Of a stretch of 64,000 nt of DNA, positions 12,648 through 23,868 are shown one piece after another. The position numbers and the translations under genes were made by a program. The notes beneath the pieces were generated by a model. It worked only from the letters and a program-made list of their open reading frames with translations, was not told the DNA's origin and ran no database searches. The DNA comes from Cryptomeria japonica (taxonomy: Eukaryota; Streptophyta; Pinopsida; Cupressales; Cupressaceae): NCBI RefSeq assembly GCF_030272615.1, contig NC_081409.1:25985406-26049405 (forward strand), in the 5' to 3' direction. Each line of letters starts with the position of its first letter. Within the stretch, counting starts at the first letter, position 1.

Positions 12648-14084
12648 TGTTAGCATTTTGAGTTTGTTTGCTATTTTTCATAAAGATTGTATTAATGATA
12701 TGTTGTCATTGATGTCAATTAAACTGGTAATGGTATTCATGTTATTGTTGATATTATTGTTTTTAATATTGGCTAGTAACTGGTAAGAAGAGCTTTGTGG
12801 AAGATGTTGTAAACCGGGATGTAAAGTTTGTGAGTTGAACCGGTGTAAAGGGTTAAACCTTTCTATGTAATGTAACCGATAAACCCTATTAGTTGTTAAA
12901 CCCTAACCGATCAAGTTTGATGGTTTATTATCTAATAAGCGGTAATGATAGAGACACGTGTGATCATTGAATGAGGATATGTTCAAATTTTTTTGGCACG
13001 TTTATTTTTTGTCTATGGAAGGAGCAAAGTGGATTGCATGTAATGCATAGCGCATGATGAGTTACAAAGTCTGATGAAGCGATGATCATGGAGCGATTGG
13101 AAGTTTCTTGAAGAATGTGAAGAGATTGTCATGATTTCTAACGGTCAAGATTGTACCGACTTGTTTGTAATATCGATGATGAGAATTAGGTTTTTGTTGT
13201 GTTACCGACCTAATTGATTTCTATTTAAGGTCGATGAAGTTGTTTGTAAAGGTTGTTGGCAAGATTGATAGAAACCTATTGAGTGTGTAGTTGCCTAACT
13301 AGTGAATGGATATGCACTTTGAGTGAAGGAAGATTGAAGCTTAAAAGGATCTGATCAAGAAAATGTAGTGCTACTCAGACAGATCAAGAAAACCTGTTGT
13401 TTTCTAACAATTACAGCAAAAGTAAAATCCCTTAACTGGGTAAGCTCTAACAAGCTTGGTTACTCATTAAATCCTCTAACAAGGTGGTCCATTAGCTTGG
13501 ATTCTTAAATCCTCCAGCGAGGTTACTCCTAATAGGGTATTGTTCTTTTCATCAAGGCATATTTGTAAATCCCTTAACCAGGTGATTCCTAACCGGAATT
13601 AGTTCTTAACAGGACTTATTGTAAAGCTTTAACAGGCTTGGCTCCTAATAGGGCGAACTTCAAAAGATTTCAGATAGCTATCCTTGTGAGTCTCATCTCA
13701 CCGTGGCTTTTACCTATTTAGGTTTTCCACGTATAAACATTTGTGTCAAGTGGTGAATGCTTTTGTGGTTGTGATCTTATTTGTTGATTTGGTTAACTTC
13801 TGATAAGGCATGTTAAGTAGAAGCATTGAGAGTTGAATATGTTGAGTTATGATTAAGCATTGTTGATGTTTACAAGATTGAAGTTGTTTACTGTTAAATT
13901 TATCATAACAATTAAACCGGTTGATCTCAAATATTCTTATGAATATTGATCTTGACTTAGATATGTTTACTTTGTTTGACTGAGTTTGAGTTTGGGAACT
14001 TTGTGTCAGTTTTTCAATATATTGATTCACCCCCCCCCCCCTCTCAGTATTCTACCAGATACTTACTCTTTCATCATACCATCA
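12648..14084 (+). repeat. 3' LTR of inner element
   Basis: This 1437-bp LTR starts TGTTAGC and ends ATCA, followed by GACTC. The CGTGG...CCACG box is at 13702-13731. It has an 11-base C run ending at 14041 where the 5' copy has CCCCCAC. Substitutions against the 5' copy are frequent and often C/T. Confidence 0.93.
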
Positions 14085-14089
14085 GACTC

Positions 14090-15056
14090 TGTTTTTCATC
14101 TCATAAGGACTAGATCGGTCAACATAGTGCCTTTGTCAATTTGTGTTCCTTCGGTCAATGATATTCCTTCTCCAATCACCAATAGGTCTTGGATTCATGT
14201 GAGGTGCAAGATTGTTTGCTCCATATCTGTATTCAACTGATCTATGCCCATACATGTTTCATGTATAATAATAACCTTCAAATCTTCTAGGCACATACCT
14301 AGTATTAGGTCTATAACCAATATTAGCATTAGATCTACTTCTACAAACATTAGCAGTATGTCCTAGTTTATGACAGTTAAAGAAAACAAGTTTTTAAGCT
14401 TTCTTACTGGTAGGCTTCTAAGCCTTAGGAGTAGTTTTACCTTCATGCATGTCGCTCTTGGTATCAGAAGGTTCAACCTTCTTGGATGTATTGTATCCTA
14501 ACCCAGATGTATCACCTTTCATCCTTTGAGATTGGATATGTTCATCCAGCATAGAGGAACTCTTGTTGAATTTATCAAGCTTCTCTTTGGCCTTAGCAAG
14601 TTCCTTTGTAAGATCTTCATTTTGCTTCATAAGAGTCTCTCTAAGAGACATTTCCATTTCAATATTTGACTGTCATGCATCTTTTTCTTCTTTCACTGCA
14701 TGTCAATATTCATACAGAGTTGCATTCTCCTGCTTGATCTTAAAGATTTCATGCTCCTTATCTTTGATCCGGTCTTCAGCACTTCTCCTATTTTCAATTT
14801 CCTCACTCATCTAGATTGTAAGTTCTTCCAAGACTCTTCTCAGGTTAGTCTTCTCACCATTCAGTATCTCCACTTCTTCAACCAATGCATCAATGTTCAC
14901 CTCTTCTAAAGAGCTACTATCAGAGATCTTCAATAATTGCTCAATCAGTTCTTTCCATTTTGCTTGTGAAGTCTTGTATTTGCCTCTTAGGGTTTCTAGC
15001 TCATCCTTAGTTTCAGCAAGTTCTCTAGCCATCTCTCTATAACTCATATCACCCAT
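14090..15056 (-). pseudogene. Gag-like protein of outer element, N-terminal part
   Basis: Capsid-type structural protein of a copia-like element. The first in-frame ATG is near 15056, about 50 bases after the primer site. The first ~220 codons form a charged coiled coil rich in Glu and Lys; the usual N-terminal gag domain is not recognisable, so it may be deleted. Near 14390 the reading gives a zinc knuckle in which the first Cys is Phe (FFNCHKLGHTANVC). Several in-frame stops occur. The frame is cut at 14089 by the inner element and resumes at 5380; the inserted 8709 bases are a multiple of three, so the frame is kept across the site. Confidence 0.7.
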
Positions 15057-15103
15057 AATGGCTTTAGGGTTTCCTTCCAAGTGGTTAAGCCTCAAGGAAG
15101 TCA

Positions 15104-15116
15104 GGCTCTAATACCA
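15104..15116 (-). promoter_or_regulatory. Primer binding site, outer element
   Basis: On the minus strand this reads TGGTATTAGAGCC, one base from the usual plant copia primer site TGGTATCAGAGC, which pairs with initiator tRNA-Met. It lies 2 bp inside the 5' LTR and fixes the element's orientation. Confidence 0.85.
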
Positions 15117-15118
15117 AT

Positions 15119-16243
15119 TGATAAACTTATAAACCACTGAGGGGGGGGGGAGTGAATCAGTGAAAGCAAAAACAATAACACTTTAATTGCAAACTGGTAA
15201 AAACATTTAACCAATTTACCAATGACTTTGCATATAATCCAAAGTGTTATAAAAACATTCACCATTACACAAATATTTATACGTGGAAAACCCAACTGGG
15301 AAAAACCACGGTGAGATGGAACTCACAAGTTAACTATCTATAAAAATAGATAACTAACCGATTAAGGCCTACAAATGCTTTGTTAGGAGTAGATCTTGTT
15401 AGAGATCTCAAGCCCTATTAGGAGCTATACCTAGTTAAAGGTAACCTCAGTGGAGGGTTTAGAGCCAAATTAATGAATCACCTTGTTAGAGGATTTATAT
15501 AATCAAACTTGTTAGAGCTTATCCAATTAAGGGATTTTACTATTGAAGTGGGTAGAGAACAACAATTAGAATGATCTAAGAATAGCACCTTTTGTTGGTT
15601 TAGATCCTCTTTTGCACTTACATTATTGTATCACTGACATACTCTGCAATTCCTTCAACAAATCGCCTCTTCTACAACTCATATCATAACATGTATCTTC
15701 TATGTGAAATAACTCATCACAATGTCTGTTTATAGATATTAGATTTCATATCGACCCTTGAACCTTGACACAATTTCTTAGTTTCAATGAATCAAGACAA
15801 TCTTCCTTAACACGACACAAATTACCACCATAGTATTGTTCGGTGGTAACACATCACAGTCGGTGATAACTCATCACACAAACTGGGAAAACTAGTTAGA
15901 ACACCAATACTGGTTCAGTGTTGACCACATCAAATAAAATATCAACTCACAGATCGATTCACTTTGAATTCATACTGGGTGATTGTCTCCATGCTCCTCC
16001 TTGACTTTATCTATTGCATCTTAAAAATGGTAACTCTAGAACTGATCAAAACCGATTGACTTAACTACATATATCGGTTTAGACATCTTCATACCGGTTA
16101 GACTACTACTATACATGTGATATCGGTTAACAATACAATGACTCAAATATACCGGTTTATCTTAACTATGACAATCAAAATAGATGTGCCATCAATGACA
16201 ACACATGAAGTCATCAAATACAAAAACCATCATCAGGCCAACA
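15119..16243 (-). repeat. 5' LTR of outer element
   Basis: This 1125-bp repeat matches 45-1184. It is followed on the plus strand by the target duplication TGATT (16244-16248). The CGTGG...CCACG box is at 15281-15310. Confidence 0.9.
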
Positions 16244-16524
16244 TGATTTAGGGTTAAAGGGGTATAATGTTTAGATGAATGAGAACATGATAGTATCGTA
16301 GCAGCAATAAGAATAAATATTTGATAGTCCCAAATTCTGATAGACCTAAAATACACAGTCGAAATAGTAACATAATTTAAACAAAAGGAAAATTCATATT
16401 TATATAGACTATCAAGAGTATCGGTCACAACAAAATGCAGTCATTGTCACAAAATGTCAAAGATCAAGCTACATTGATAGTTCAAAGCCTCAAAATAGAA
16501 CCGAGACAATTATGATAAATCTGA

Positions 16525-16740
16525 AGTTTTGATTAAGGTGCATGATGGTTTCACTTGTCCCACCATTGGTTCCATCACCCTCAAGTCAAAGTTGAATTTA
16601 AAAGCTTAGATGTTCCTTTTACAGGTATTTCTACCTTAGACCAATTTCATGTGAAGTCGGCTCATTTTTTAAGGTAGTGCCCCATGTAGTCCATTAAAAT
16701 GTTGAAGTTCTTAGTTCAAGGACAAGTGTAAACTATATAT
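16525..16740 (+). pseudogene. Gypsy protease fragment
   Basis: The plus strand reads HDGFTCPTIGSITL and, after a frame change, KSLDVPFTGISTLDQFHVKS. This parallels the decayed gypsy aspartic-protease region at 22830-22970 (IDGFSCPTIGSTTL, KSMDVDFVIIPSSEQFCV). It is an isolated fragment with stops; no LTR was found beside it. The rest of 16249-17230 shows nothing I can name. Confidence 0.5.
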
Positions 16741-17239
16741 TTCATAGTGGGTTCTAGCCCTTGTTTAGACAAATATTTGGTGTATTTTGTGACTCCTAAA
16801 TGCTAATCTTTGATCTCAGACTTAGACAACTATTTGGTGTATTTGGTGACTACCCTTTTAAAAAGTTAAATAAATATTTGCCTATGTAATCAGAAATATG
16901 AATATAAACAACAAAATCTATTTTCTATAATCAGCAATATGAATATAAACAACAAAATCTTAATCAAGGACCTTACCTTTGATAGTCTCCACTAAGTAAA
17001 TTATTGTGTTGTTGTTCGTGTTGGCTCTATTGGACCCTGCAATTAAGATTCAATACATATTATTCAATAAGATTAATAGTGGAGCATGGTGAAATATTGA
17101 AAAGTGTGTTACCTTATTGAGATTCTCTTTGTTTCAAGAATAGTTTAATATTCTCTACTTAACAGGGCCAACCATGTGAAGGTGGAAGATCATTTGGCCC
17201 TTCCCCCACCCGCCCCCCTAACATCACTCTAAATTCCCT

Positions 17240-17440
17240 GTTGACATATAACATTCATTCATTCCTTCATCCATTAATAAAATATAACATTCATTAATTA
17301 TCACATAACATTAATTAACACATAACATTCAATAACATGTAACATTCATCAACATTCATTAACACATATCATTCATTAACACATAATTACATTCATTAAC
17401 ACATAAAATTCATTCATTAACAAATAATATGATTACAATC
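17240..17440 (+). repeat. ACATTCATTAACACATA minisatellite
   Basis: A word close to ACATTCATTAACACATA is repeated about ten times with small changes in spacing. It lies just beyond the 3' end of the multi-exon minus-strand gene. Arrays of short repeats beneath the ends are typical of CACTA transposons, so this could be a subterminal region; no CACTA terminus was found. Confidence 0.6.
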
Positions 17441-17686
17441 ATTTTTATTTTTTTAAGCTAAGTAAACACTAAGTGGAGCATCGTTTTCTTCATCATTTTT
17501 CCCCTCTTTAGTTGTTGTGCCCTCTGCTCATGATCTTAATGTATGCCTAGTCATGTACTCACGATGAGGATGCCTAGGCAGGGGGTTCCGTTGCAATAAC
17601 AAAGAAATGGGTTAAATTCATAAGATTTTTTATTATTGTTACAAGTATTTAATTAATTAAAAGAACATTACATGGGTTCTCTTTAC

Positions 17687-18010
17687 CTAATGGGGCCACA
17701 TCATCTTCCTGATCATTTTGTCTAGCCTCATCCTCAACATGTTGAACACCCTCTAAATCCTCTAGAGTTGAAACACACACGAAAGGTTACATTAATCAAT
17801 ACACCAATTGCAATTAAATTTGTTTAAAGGAATAACAGTGGTCCTCTTTACCTGATGGGGGCACATCATGTTCCTGATGTTATCTACCTTGATCATGCTC
17901 CACTTGTTCACCACGCTCTACATCCTCTAAAATAAAAACAAAAAAGGTTACATTAATCACTACACCAATTTCAATTAAATATGTTTAATTGTATTAATAA
18001 TTAAATAAAA
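17687..18010 (-). repeat. Duplicated 75-bp exon plus intron
   Basis: Two 75-bp exons (17852-17926 and 17687-17761) with their 3'-flanking introns repeat at a spacing of 165 bp. Both have the acceptor ...AG before AGGAT and the donor GTAAAGAG. They encode divergent acidic peptides (EDVERGEQVEHDQG and EDLEGVQHVEDEAR). Confidence 0.75.
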
Positions 18011-19966
18011 AAAATTGTATAGCACATGAATACCTCCAGTACCGAGATGCACACCACAACCTTCATCATGTGTAGGTTGTGTTCCACCCTTAGGAGACTG
18101 CATTACAATGCCATGTGCATTGTTATCATTGCTTGCTTATTTAAAATAAATATAGTCACTATGTTGAAAATTAACGTCGAATAGATTATTGCTCAAGTAT
18201 TCAATTTTAAATAATTTTCATTTAGATTATTTACCTGTATGACGGATGCATCAAAATATTGTGTTTTCCCACCCAATTCTCTTAGGCGTTCATCCATGGC
18301 TCCATAGCCTTGCTGGAAGGCAATTTTCGTGTCATCTTCTATGGTCGCTCTATTGAATTTAGAGCCCTGTATTTTTTCTTAATATCATGAATTTTGCTTC
18401 TATTGTTTGATTAAAAAAAATTGTTTGCAATTTATTATTTCGATGTGATATTTCATTTATTGATACTTACAATTCGTGCGGCAACTTTCATATAACCACC
18501 AGAGCCAATTTTGTGTTGCCCGTGCTTTCTAGTCTTGCCTTAGTTGCCTTCAATGTGTCGGGCAGCCTATGAAAATTTTGAAATATGTTAGATTATGTAA
18601 ATATAAAGAGTAATTAGTATATAATTACATTGTTAATAGTATCACATACCTTCCTTCACTCGGTGGTGCATGTCCTTTTCTCTTTTGAGCTTTCTCATTT
18701 CCATCCGAAACTAGGTCCTTCCACTCCCTTTTTGGAATCATGGGGGGACGCTCGTACTTTTTGTTCTTCTCTAAATGTGTCCTATATTGGTCCCTCAGAT
18801 ACTTTAGATATGTGTCAGCTTTTTGAAGGACCTTGGTTTTGTTGAATGTCTCATTTCCGAACAACATAGCCAAACGGTTTATGAGTTCATCTTTTAATTG
18901 TTGATTTTGGGCATTCCACCGTGTACGTATGGTGGCCCGAAGATCTCCAATGTAATATAATTTATATGTTTATAAAAAACATCATTGTATGCAAAAAATT
19001 CATGGCATCATCAATCCAAAACGAGTGATCAATAAGTAAATTACAATTGGACTATATATAATAATTATTTTAAAGTACCTGGAACCCCATAATCATCAGT
19101 CACCACAAATGTGACTGGCAACGTTCTTGTACTAGTAATACGGGAAGATCCAGGAAATGCTGCTAAAATATCGCCAGGGGTGCATGTCTTGTTGCACAGG
19201 TTGGTGCAGTACTCGATGACTGCATGTTGCATGTTGTCGACATTGCAATCGGTATTATAGGTGTTAATGATGAGGTCGGATGAGGTGGTCAATGCACATG
19301 AACATGGACAACACCTAAATATTAATACATTAAATATACAATACAATAAATATAAGAGCATTAACATAATAACAGAAGAACAAGAACATGTAAAAATATG
19401 AGTTGGTGTATGCACATAACATGGTCATCACCTAGAGTACCTTGATCATGGCCACCAGCTTCACAAGGATGCAAAAATTCCTGTAAAAACAACACATACA
19501 TATTGTAATTCATGACATAAAAGAGTATAAAATATAAACCATGAATGAACTTATGTTATAATTAAAGATTTCATGACTACTTACTTGCAAGTTTTGTGTT
19601 CTCTCTGTCAATTATTTCACCCTCTCTTCTATCTCATAAGTTTTAGGGACTATGAATAACAATCTAGGAATTTCTTTATTAATTTGTTTTTGTGTCTTTC
19701 TTATCATTTCAGTAGGGTTTGTGAAATATGTGATGTCATCATCGCATAATAGTGAGTCCACCTCTGTATTGATGTTCTCAGCTACTACAAGTGCCTTTCC
19801 CGAAACATCCGTTTGTGAGAAAAATATTAGTAACATTATCAAAATTAATCCAAAACCCTAAAGAAAAGAACATAATAATATAATATTTTGCTTGTATCTA
19901 ATTTCTACAATTACAATGAGGTTTACCTGCTCGGTAGAAGTCCTCGGAGCTACATCCTGGTCTATT
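17687..19966 (-). pseudogene. Multi-exon gene downstream of the SET exon
   Basis: Ten exons can be placed with GT...AG borders on the minus strand: 19927-19966, 19585-19857, 19441-19480, 19079-19314, 18650-18944, 18471-18566, 18235-18366, 18034-18135, 17852-17926 and 17687-17761. The 295-bp exon encodes a helical, charged segment (NRLAMLFGNETFNKTKVL, then RPPMIPKREWKDLVSDGNEK). The next two read HGQHKIGSGGYMKVAARI and TIEDDTKIAFQQGYGAMDER. The order Trp-containing motif, basic linker, HxxGxxxY and a TxxE/D helix loosely recalls the plant Transposase_24 family of CACTA elements; this is a weak similarity. Later exons are acidic. In-frame TAA codons occur in the 273-bp and 96-bp exons. If the 20110-28617 insertion is removed, the SET exon (28632-29378) lies directly upstream on the same strand, so both may be one gene. 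Confidence 0.6.
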
Positions 19967-20109
19967 CTATGTGTCGGATCAATGTCGCGTTGTGACAAAA
20001 ATTAAATATAAAAAAACATTACCGAAATAAAACCAATAGACTTGCCCAAAAAACTTAATAATAAAATGGTATATTGGAGTCATTAATGGGAGGTTGGTTT
20101 AAATGGTAT

Positions 20110-20853
20110 ATGAAGAAGTTGAGAAATACAACTTCAGAGATCCCAAGAACACCTGCAAGCAAAATACCTGTCACGAGAGAAGAATGGAGGCAAAAAAGTG
20201 ATAATGTCTCTTAAGAAAAACATTATCATTCAGAGAGGGAATTATAAGGAAATACAATACAATCCTTATAAAAGGAAATTAGCAACCCTAAAGGTGTGCA
20301 ACCCTAAAGGGATATTGTGTATTTAATAATTAGAGAGCAATGTTTCCCCCCTGAAAGAGCAATATTTTCCCCTGACCTTTATGCTTCTCCTCTCATGAAA
20401 GAGAAATGTCAAAAATCGGCACTTCTGCACCATATATAGCTATATTGGTACTAAAGATTTATGGTACTAAATCCCTATGCCCTTCCAATGTAGAGAGCCC
20501 CCTATGAATTACCCTTTATACCTATCTTCATTGCATCAGTTGATCACCGGAATGACGAACCCCATTGACCCGAATTTGGAACCAATTCCCAAGGCCCCTC
20601 TTTAGAATAGTAGGAATCAACTTTCTAAAATAAGTGGGTGGGAATAATGGTTTGCGAAGGAAGGTTACGGGTGTGACGGGCAGTGTGTACAGGGCCCGGG
20701 TACAAACATATTCATGTTGGGAAGGGCCAATCTATATATAATAGTAGATGGTTAGGAATTGAAATTGGAATGTCATGTGTTAGCTTAAGCGTAGAGTATA
20801 ATAGACTAATAATTAAATAAATAATTATTAGCTAATGCATGATAACTATAACA
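20110..20853 (-). repeat. 3' LTR of the non-autonomous element, with insertion
   Basis: The outer parts (20110-20330 and about 20775-20853) match 28340-28617. The middle is extra sequence that includes the rRNA-like fragment. On the minus strand the LTR starts TGTTATAG after GGTGGGG, which is its polypurine tract. Confidence 0.78.
20540..20712 (-). pseudogene. SSU rRNA-derived fragment, organellar type
   Basis: At 20671-20700 the minus strand contains the near-universal 3' small-subunit rRNA segment CCCGGGCCCTGTACACACT then GCCCGTCACACC, with two differences from the bacterial-type form. About 70 bases further along the minus strand is GGGAATTGGTT, a word found in plant mitochondrial 18S rRNA. 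A bacterial-type, not cytosolic, origin is therefore likely, and mitochondrial more than plastid. It sits inside the LTR at 20110-20853 and has diverged, so it is a nuclear relic and not a working rRNA gene. Confidence 0.6.
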
Positions 20854-20973
20854 CCCCACCTTAAGATGATCTTAGGGAGAAGCTAAAAACAACTAAGGAC
20901 TAAAAATGCAAGTAAGCAAAATGCATGAAAGTAACAATGGCTCCCAGCAACTAGGCCCAATGAGGTACCCAAG

Positions 20974-22205
20974 TGTAGTGTCATAAAATTGTGACCCTAG
21001 CAATTTACGACTGCATTAGGGTCCTCACGCATGCGAACTTGAATCCTCTAGCCTGATCGGAGACCAGAGAGTGCTCGGCTTGAGAAAATAGCTTCTTCCT
21101 TGGCCTCCGCATCACTCTGTCTACACTCTGCCCTAGAGAAAGGGGTAAGGCAGGGGCATGGTGCCCATGTCTCCCCTTGGACAGGGGCCTGGTGCCCTTT
21201 TCCTCCCAGGACAAGGGTGTGGCACCCCTGTCCCTACCCCATTTTGGGGCAGGACCTTCCTAGAGCATGCATTGTGGGTTGTGTTGTGAGCGGGAAATCT
21301 CCCTGATGTCGTCCTGTGATGAAATTCAAATCCTTCAAACATGTATTTAAGGGGACATTCACTCTCTCATTTTCATAAGTGGAAATTGCATAACTTGGAG
21401 TTGGATAAGTTGGATGAGTGGGAAATTCACAAGAAATCAAGCATTCAAGCATTCTTTTCCAGCATTGAACATTCTCAAGTCTCCCTTCAAGACTAGGTGT
21501 TGCATTGAAGTCAAGGATTCGACCATTGAAGATGAGACTGATTTCAACATACAATTTCATACAAGCATTTCTATCAACATTGCTACTACAACCTCCCTTG
21601 AGGTGATTTACAATTTAGTCTTTCATTTACACCTATTTGCAAGTACTTTCTTTCATTACTTGGTTCATTCCAAAATTGGGGTTTGACCTAAAGGTAAACC
21701 CCCAATCCCAATACATTTCCCTCTCTTTTATGTGTGTAGGTTGCAGGTGCGCAGCTGTACTTTTGAATTCGAACTTCGTTTGCAAAGGTGGAAAAACCCT
21801 TTTTGTTTCGTAGATTTTTTGGAGGACCATGTACATTCCTACCACAGTCCAGACAACTTTTCGTCAAATTTGTAGGACAACTTTGTCTCGACATTTTACT
21901 GTCAAATCTAGGTGCACAGCTTCATCCCATATTCAGATCTCAAGTTATAATCGACTCTTTGTCACTCTTGCACTACATAATTCAATCAATTTCCTTTCTA
22001 AATGAAACAAAGGAAGAAGGGATCATCCTAACAGTCTTAATTCATTTAGAATTCAATATGTCATCTTTTTGTGGAGATTGAATCTAGTGAATTATCCCTT
22101 AATGTAATGGTGAAAAGTGCATGAAGAATAATCAATAGTGAAACTCTCATCTCTCTTTGACGGAAAAGGTTAGTTTTCCTCTTGATCTATCACTCATCAT
22201 TTTCC
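20974..22205 (+). repeat. 5' LTR of gypsy element, 3'-truncated
   Basis: It matches 24750-25987 closely and diverges after CATCATTTTCC at 22205. It contains three ~30-bp GC-rich palindromic units at 21149, 21179 and 21209. Confidence 0.88.
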
Positions 22206-23868
22206 AAAGAGAAAGACAATTTACTCCTTTGAATGAATCTTTGCATAGTATTATGTCTCAGTTATTGCATAGAAATGTTATCAAACTTCATCCTATAAAA
22301 CAAGTTGATCCTTCCAAACTTGCATCTCCTCATTTTAATAACAATTCATTTTGCCAATTTCATCGTCAACCTGGTCATGATACTGAGAAATTTTTTGCAT
22401 TGAAACATAAGGTTCAAGACTTGATTGATAATAATACTATATATGTGGCAGGTGTGAATGATAAAGGGAATAAATTAGTTGCTCCTCCTAATCAAAATCT
22501 TAATATTTTCACTAATCCCTTGCCATCTCACCTCTAACGTTATTGAGATTGTGCCTAATTCTCTCTCTTCTGAAACATTCATCTGTATGGCTCCAAATTT
22601 GGTTAATATGGTAGAAACACAAACTCTACCTAAGGATCCTTGTATTACATTTGACTCTAGTGAGACCATTAGAGAACCCGGTGACCCTTTATACATAGCT
22701 ACAAAGGTTAAGGATATCCCTTGCCGTGGTGCCCTGATTGATCCCTCTTGCATGGTTAATGTTTTAACTGAAGAGTATCTTTTCACTTTATGATTCCAAA
22801 AACCATTGTATGATGCTTCTAATGTAGTTGTGAAGTTAATTGATGGTTTCTCTTGTCCTACCATTGGTTCTACCACCCTTCTTGTTGAAGTTCATACTAA
22901 ATCCATGGATGTTGACTTTGTTATCATACCTTCCTCTGAGCAATTTTGTGTGAATTTGGGCTATCCTTGGCTATCTTCCATGAAGGATATTACTTCTCCA
23001 ATCATAAAGAAGTCTTGGTGTTCCTATTGATCTCTTTTGGCCTAAACAATTTCAATCTCTTACATCAAGGAGAAATGCTCTTTTTCAATCTTATCAAAAA
23101 TGGAAGAATGATATGATCATATCCTTAAGTCAACCTTGATCTCCAACACTTGACATTCCTATTATTCTTCAAGATGAGGCTCTTCCCCTCTCGGATAGAA
23201 CTAATCTCCCTCCTAAGCAAAATTGTCCACTTACTCCTATGGATGTGACTTTACCTTCTCTTAAGGAAAACACCAATATTCTTCCTAAGGTTAGACCTAT
23301 CCCTCCTCCCCATAATGGACTTGGTCTCCTTCCTACACCTAATATTAGTCCTTTCTATGGCACAGTTCCACCTCCTTCCTCTTATCAAGAGAAGAGGCTT
23401 GACTCTCCTATTGGTCAACCAAAAAGACCTCAACCTAAACCTTCCACTATAAAGGGGAACACCATTCCTACTTATTCAAAGGTTCCTCTTCCTTCTTAGC
23501 CTTCCACTCAAACTTGATGGAATCGTTGTGCGAGATAATTTTGATGAAGACACTGTGTTCGAGCTCGTGAAGCTATCCCTCAAAATACTCAATCTCCTCA
23601 TACTCCAATAGTTGACATTATTCCCTTTTCTCCTGAGAAAGATGTTCAACCAACATATCCAAATCATAAGTTGCATAAAACATGTGATGGTTTTACTCCT
23701 ATTCGTGTTCTTTCTCCTCTTGCTTTAAACTTTGATGAAGAAATGGGTGAAAATGTTATTCATACTGGAAATACAACTCCTAATGCTTCTGATAGTGAGC
23801 ATGAATATATTGATGTGGACAAACATTTATCAGATGAGTTTTCACAAACTTTAATCCTAGCTCCTTGA
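22206..23868 (+). pseudogene. Gypsy gag C-terminus and protease
   Basis: The first segment (22157-22537, whose beginning overlaps LTR sequence) contains FCQFHRQPGHDTEKFFALKH, a Cys/His motif typical of the end of plant gypsy gag. After a frame change 22479-22793 and 22806-23030 give the aspartic protease: GALIDPSCMVNVLTEE, where the catalytic DSG/DTG is DPS, then IDGFSCPTIGSTTLLVEV and GYPWL. A Pro-rich linker follows (23239-23499). The normal RT region never appears. Stops and frame changes separate the pieces. Confidence 0.7.

Larger units (their letters stand above)
5381..14084 (+). mobile_element. Inner Ty1/copia element, plus strand
   Basis: It is bordered by the 5-bp duplication GACTC (5376-5380 and 14085-14089). 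The LTRs are 5381-8136 (interrupted) and 12648-14084. Without the solo LTR and one copy of its target duplication the 5' LTR is 1439 bp against 1437 bp for the 3' LTR. A primer site, gag, protease, integrase, RT and RNase H follow in copia order, then a polypurine tract. It lies inside the gag of the outer element in the opposite orientation. Numerous stops and frameshifts show that it is dead. Confidence 0.95.
45..16243 (-). mobile_element. Outer LTR retrotransposon lacking pol, minus strand
   Basis: The two flanking copies (45-1184 and 15119-16243) are direct repeats that begin TGAT and end CCAACA on the plus strand. They are bordered outside by the same 5 bp, TGATT, at 40-44 and 16244-16248. 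On the minus strand a site matching the 3' end of initiator tRNA-Met lies against the 15119 LTR, so 15119-16243 is the 5' LTR. The interior carries gag-like coding (coiled coil and zinc knuckles) and then a long ORF with no protease, integrase or reverse transcriptase motif. It therefore looks non-autonomous. The G-rich tract at the 3' LTR and repeated purine-rich motifs suggest the Sirevirus branch of copia; that lineage call is inference. A second element (5381-14084) sits inside it. Confidence 0.9.

Noticed and set aside
20671-20700. Working rRNA gene
   Set aside because: Only a short, altered part of the small-subunit rRNA 3' region is present, inside an LTR.
21005-21560. ORFs on both strands in the gypsy LTR
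   Set aside because: The same stretch occurs in the second LTR with different frames; GC-rich palindromes keep stops rare by chance.
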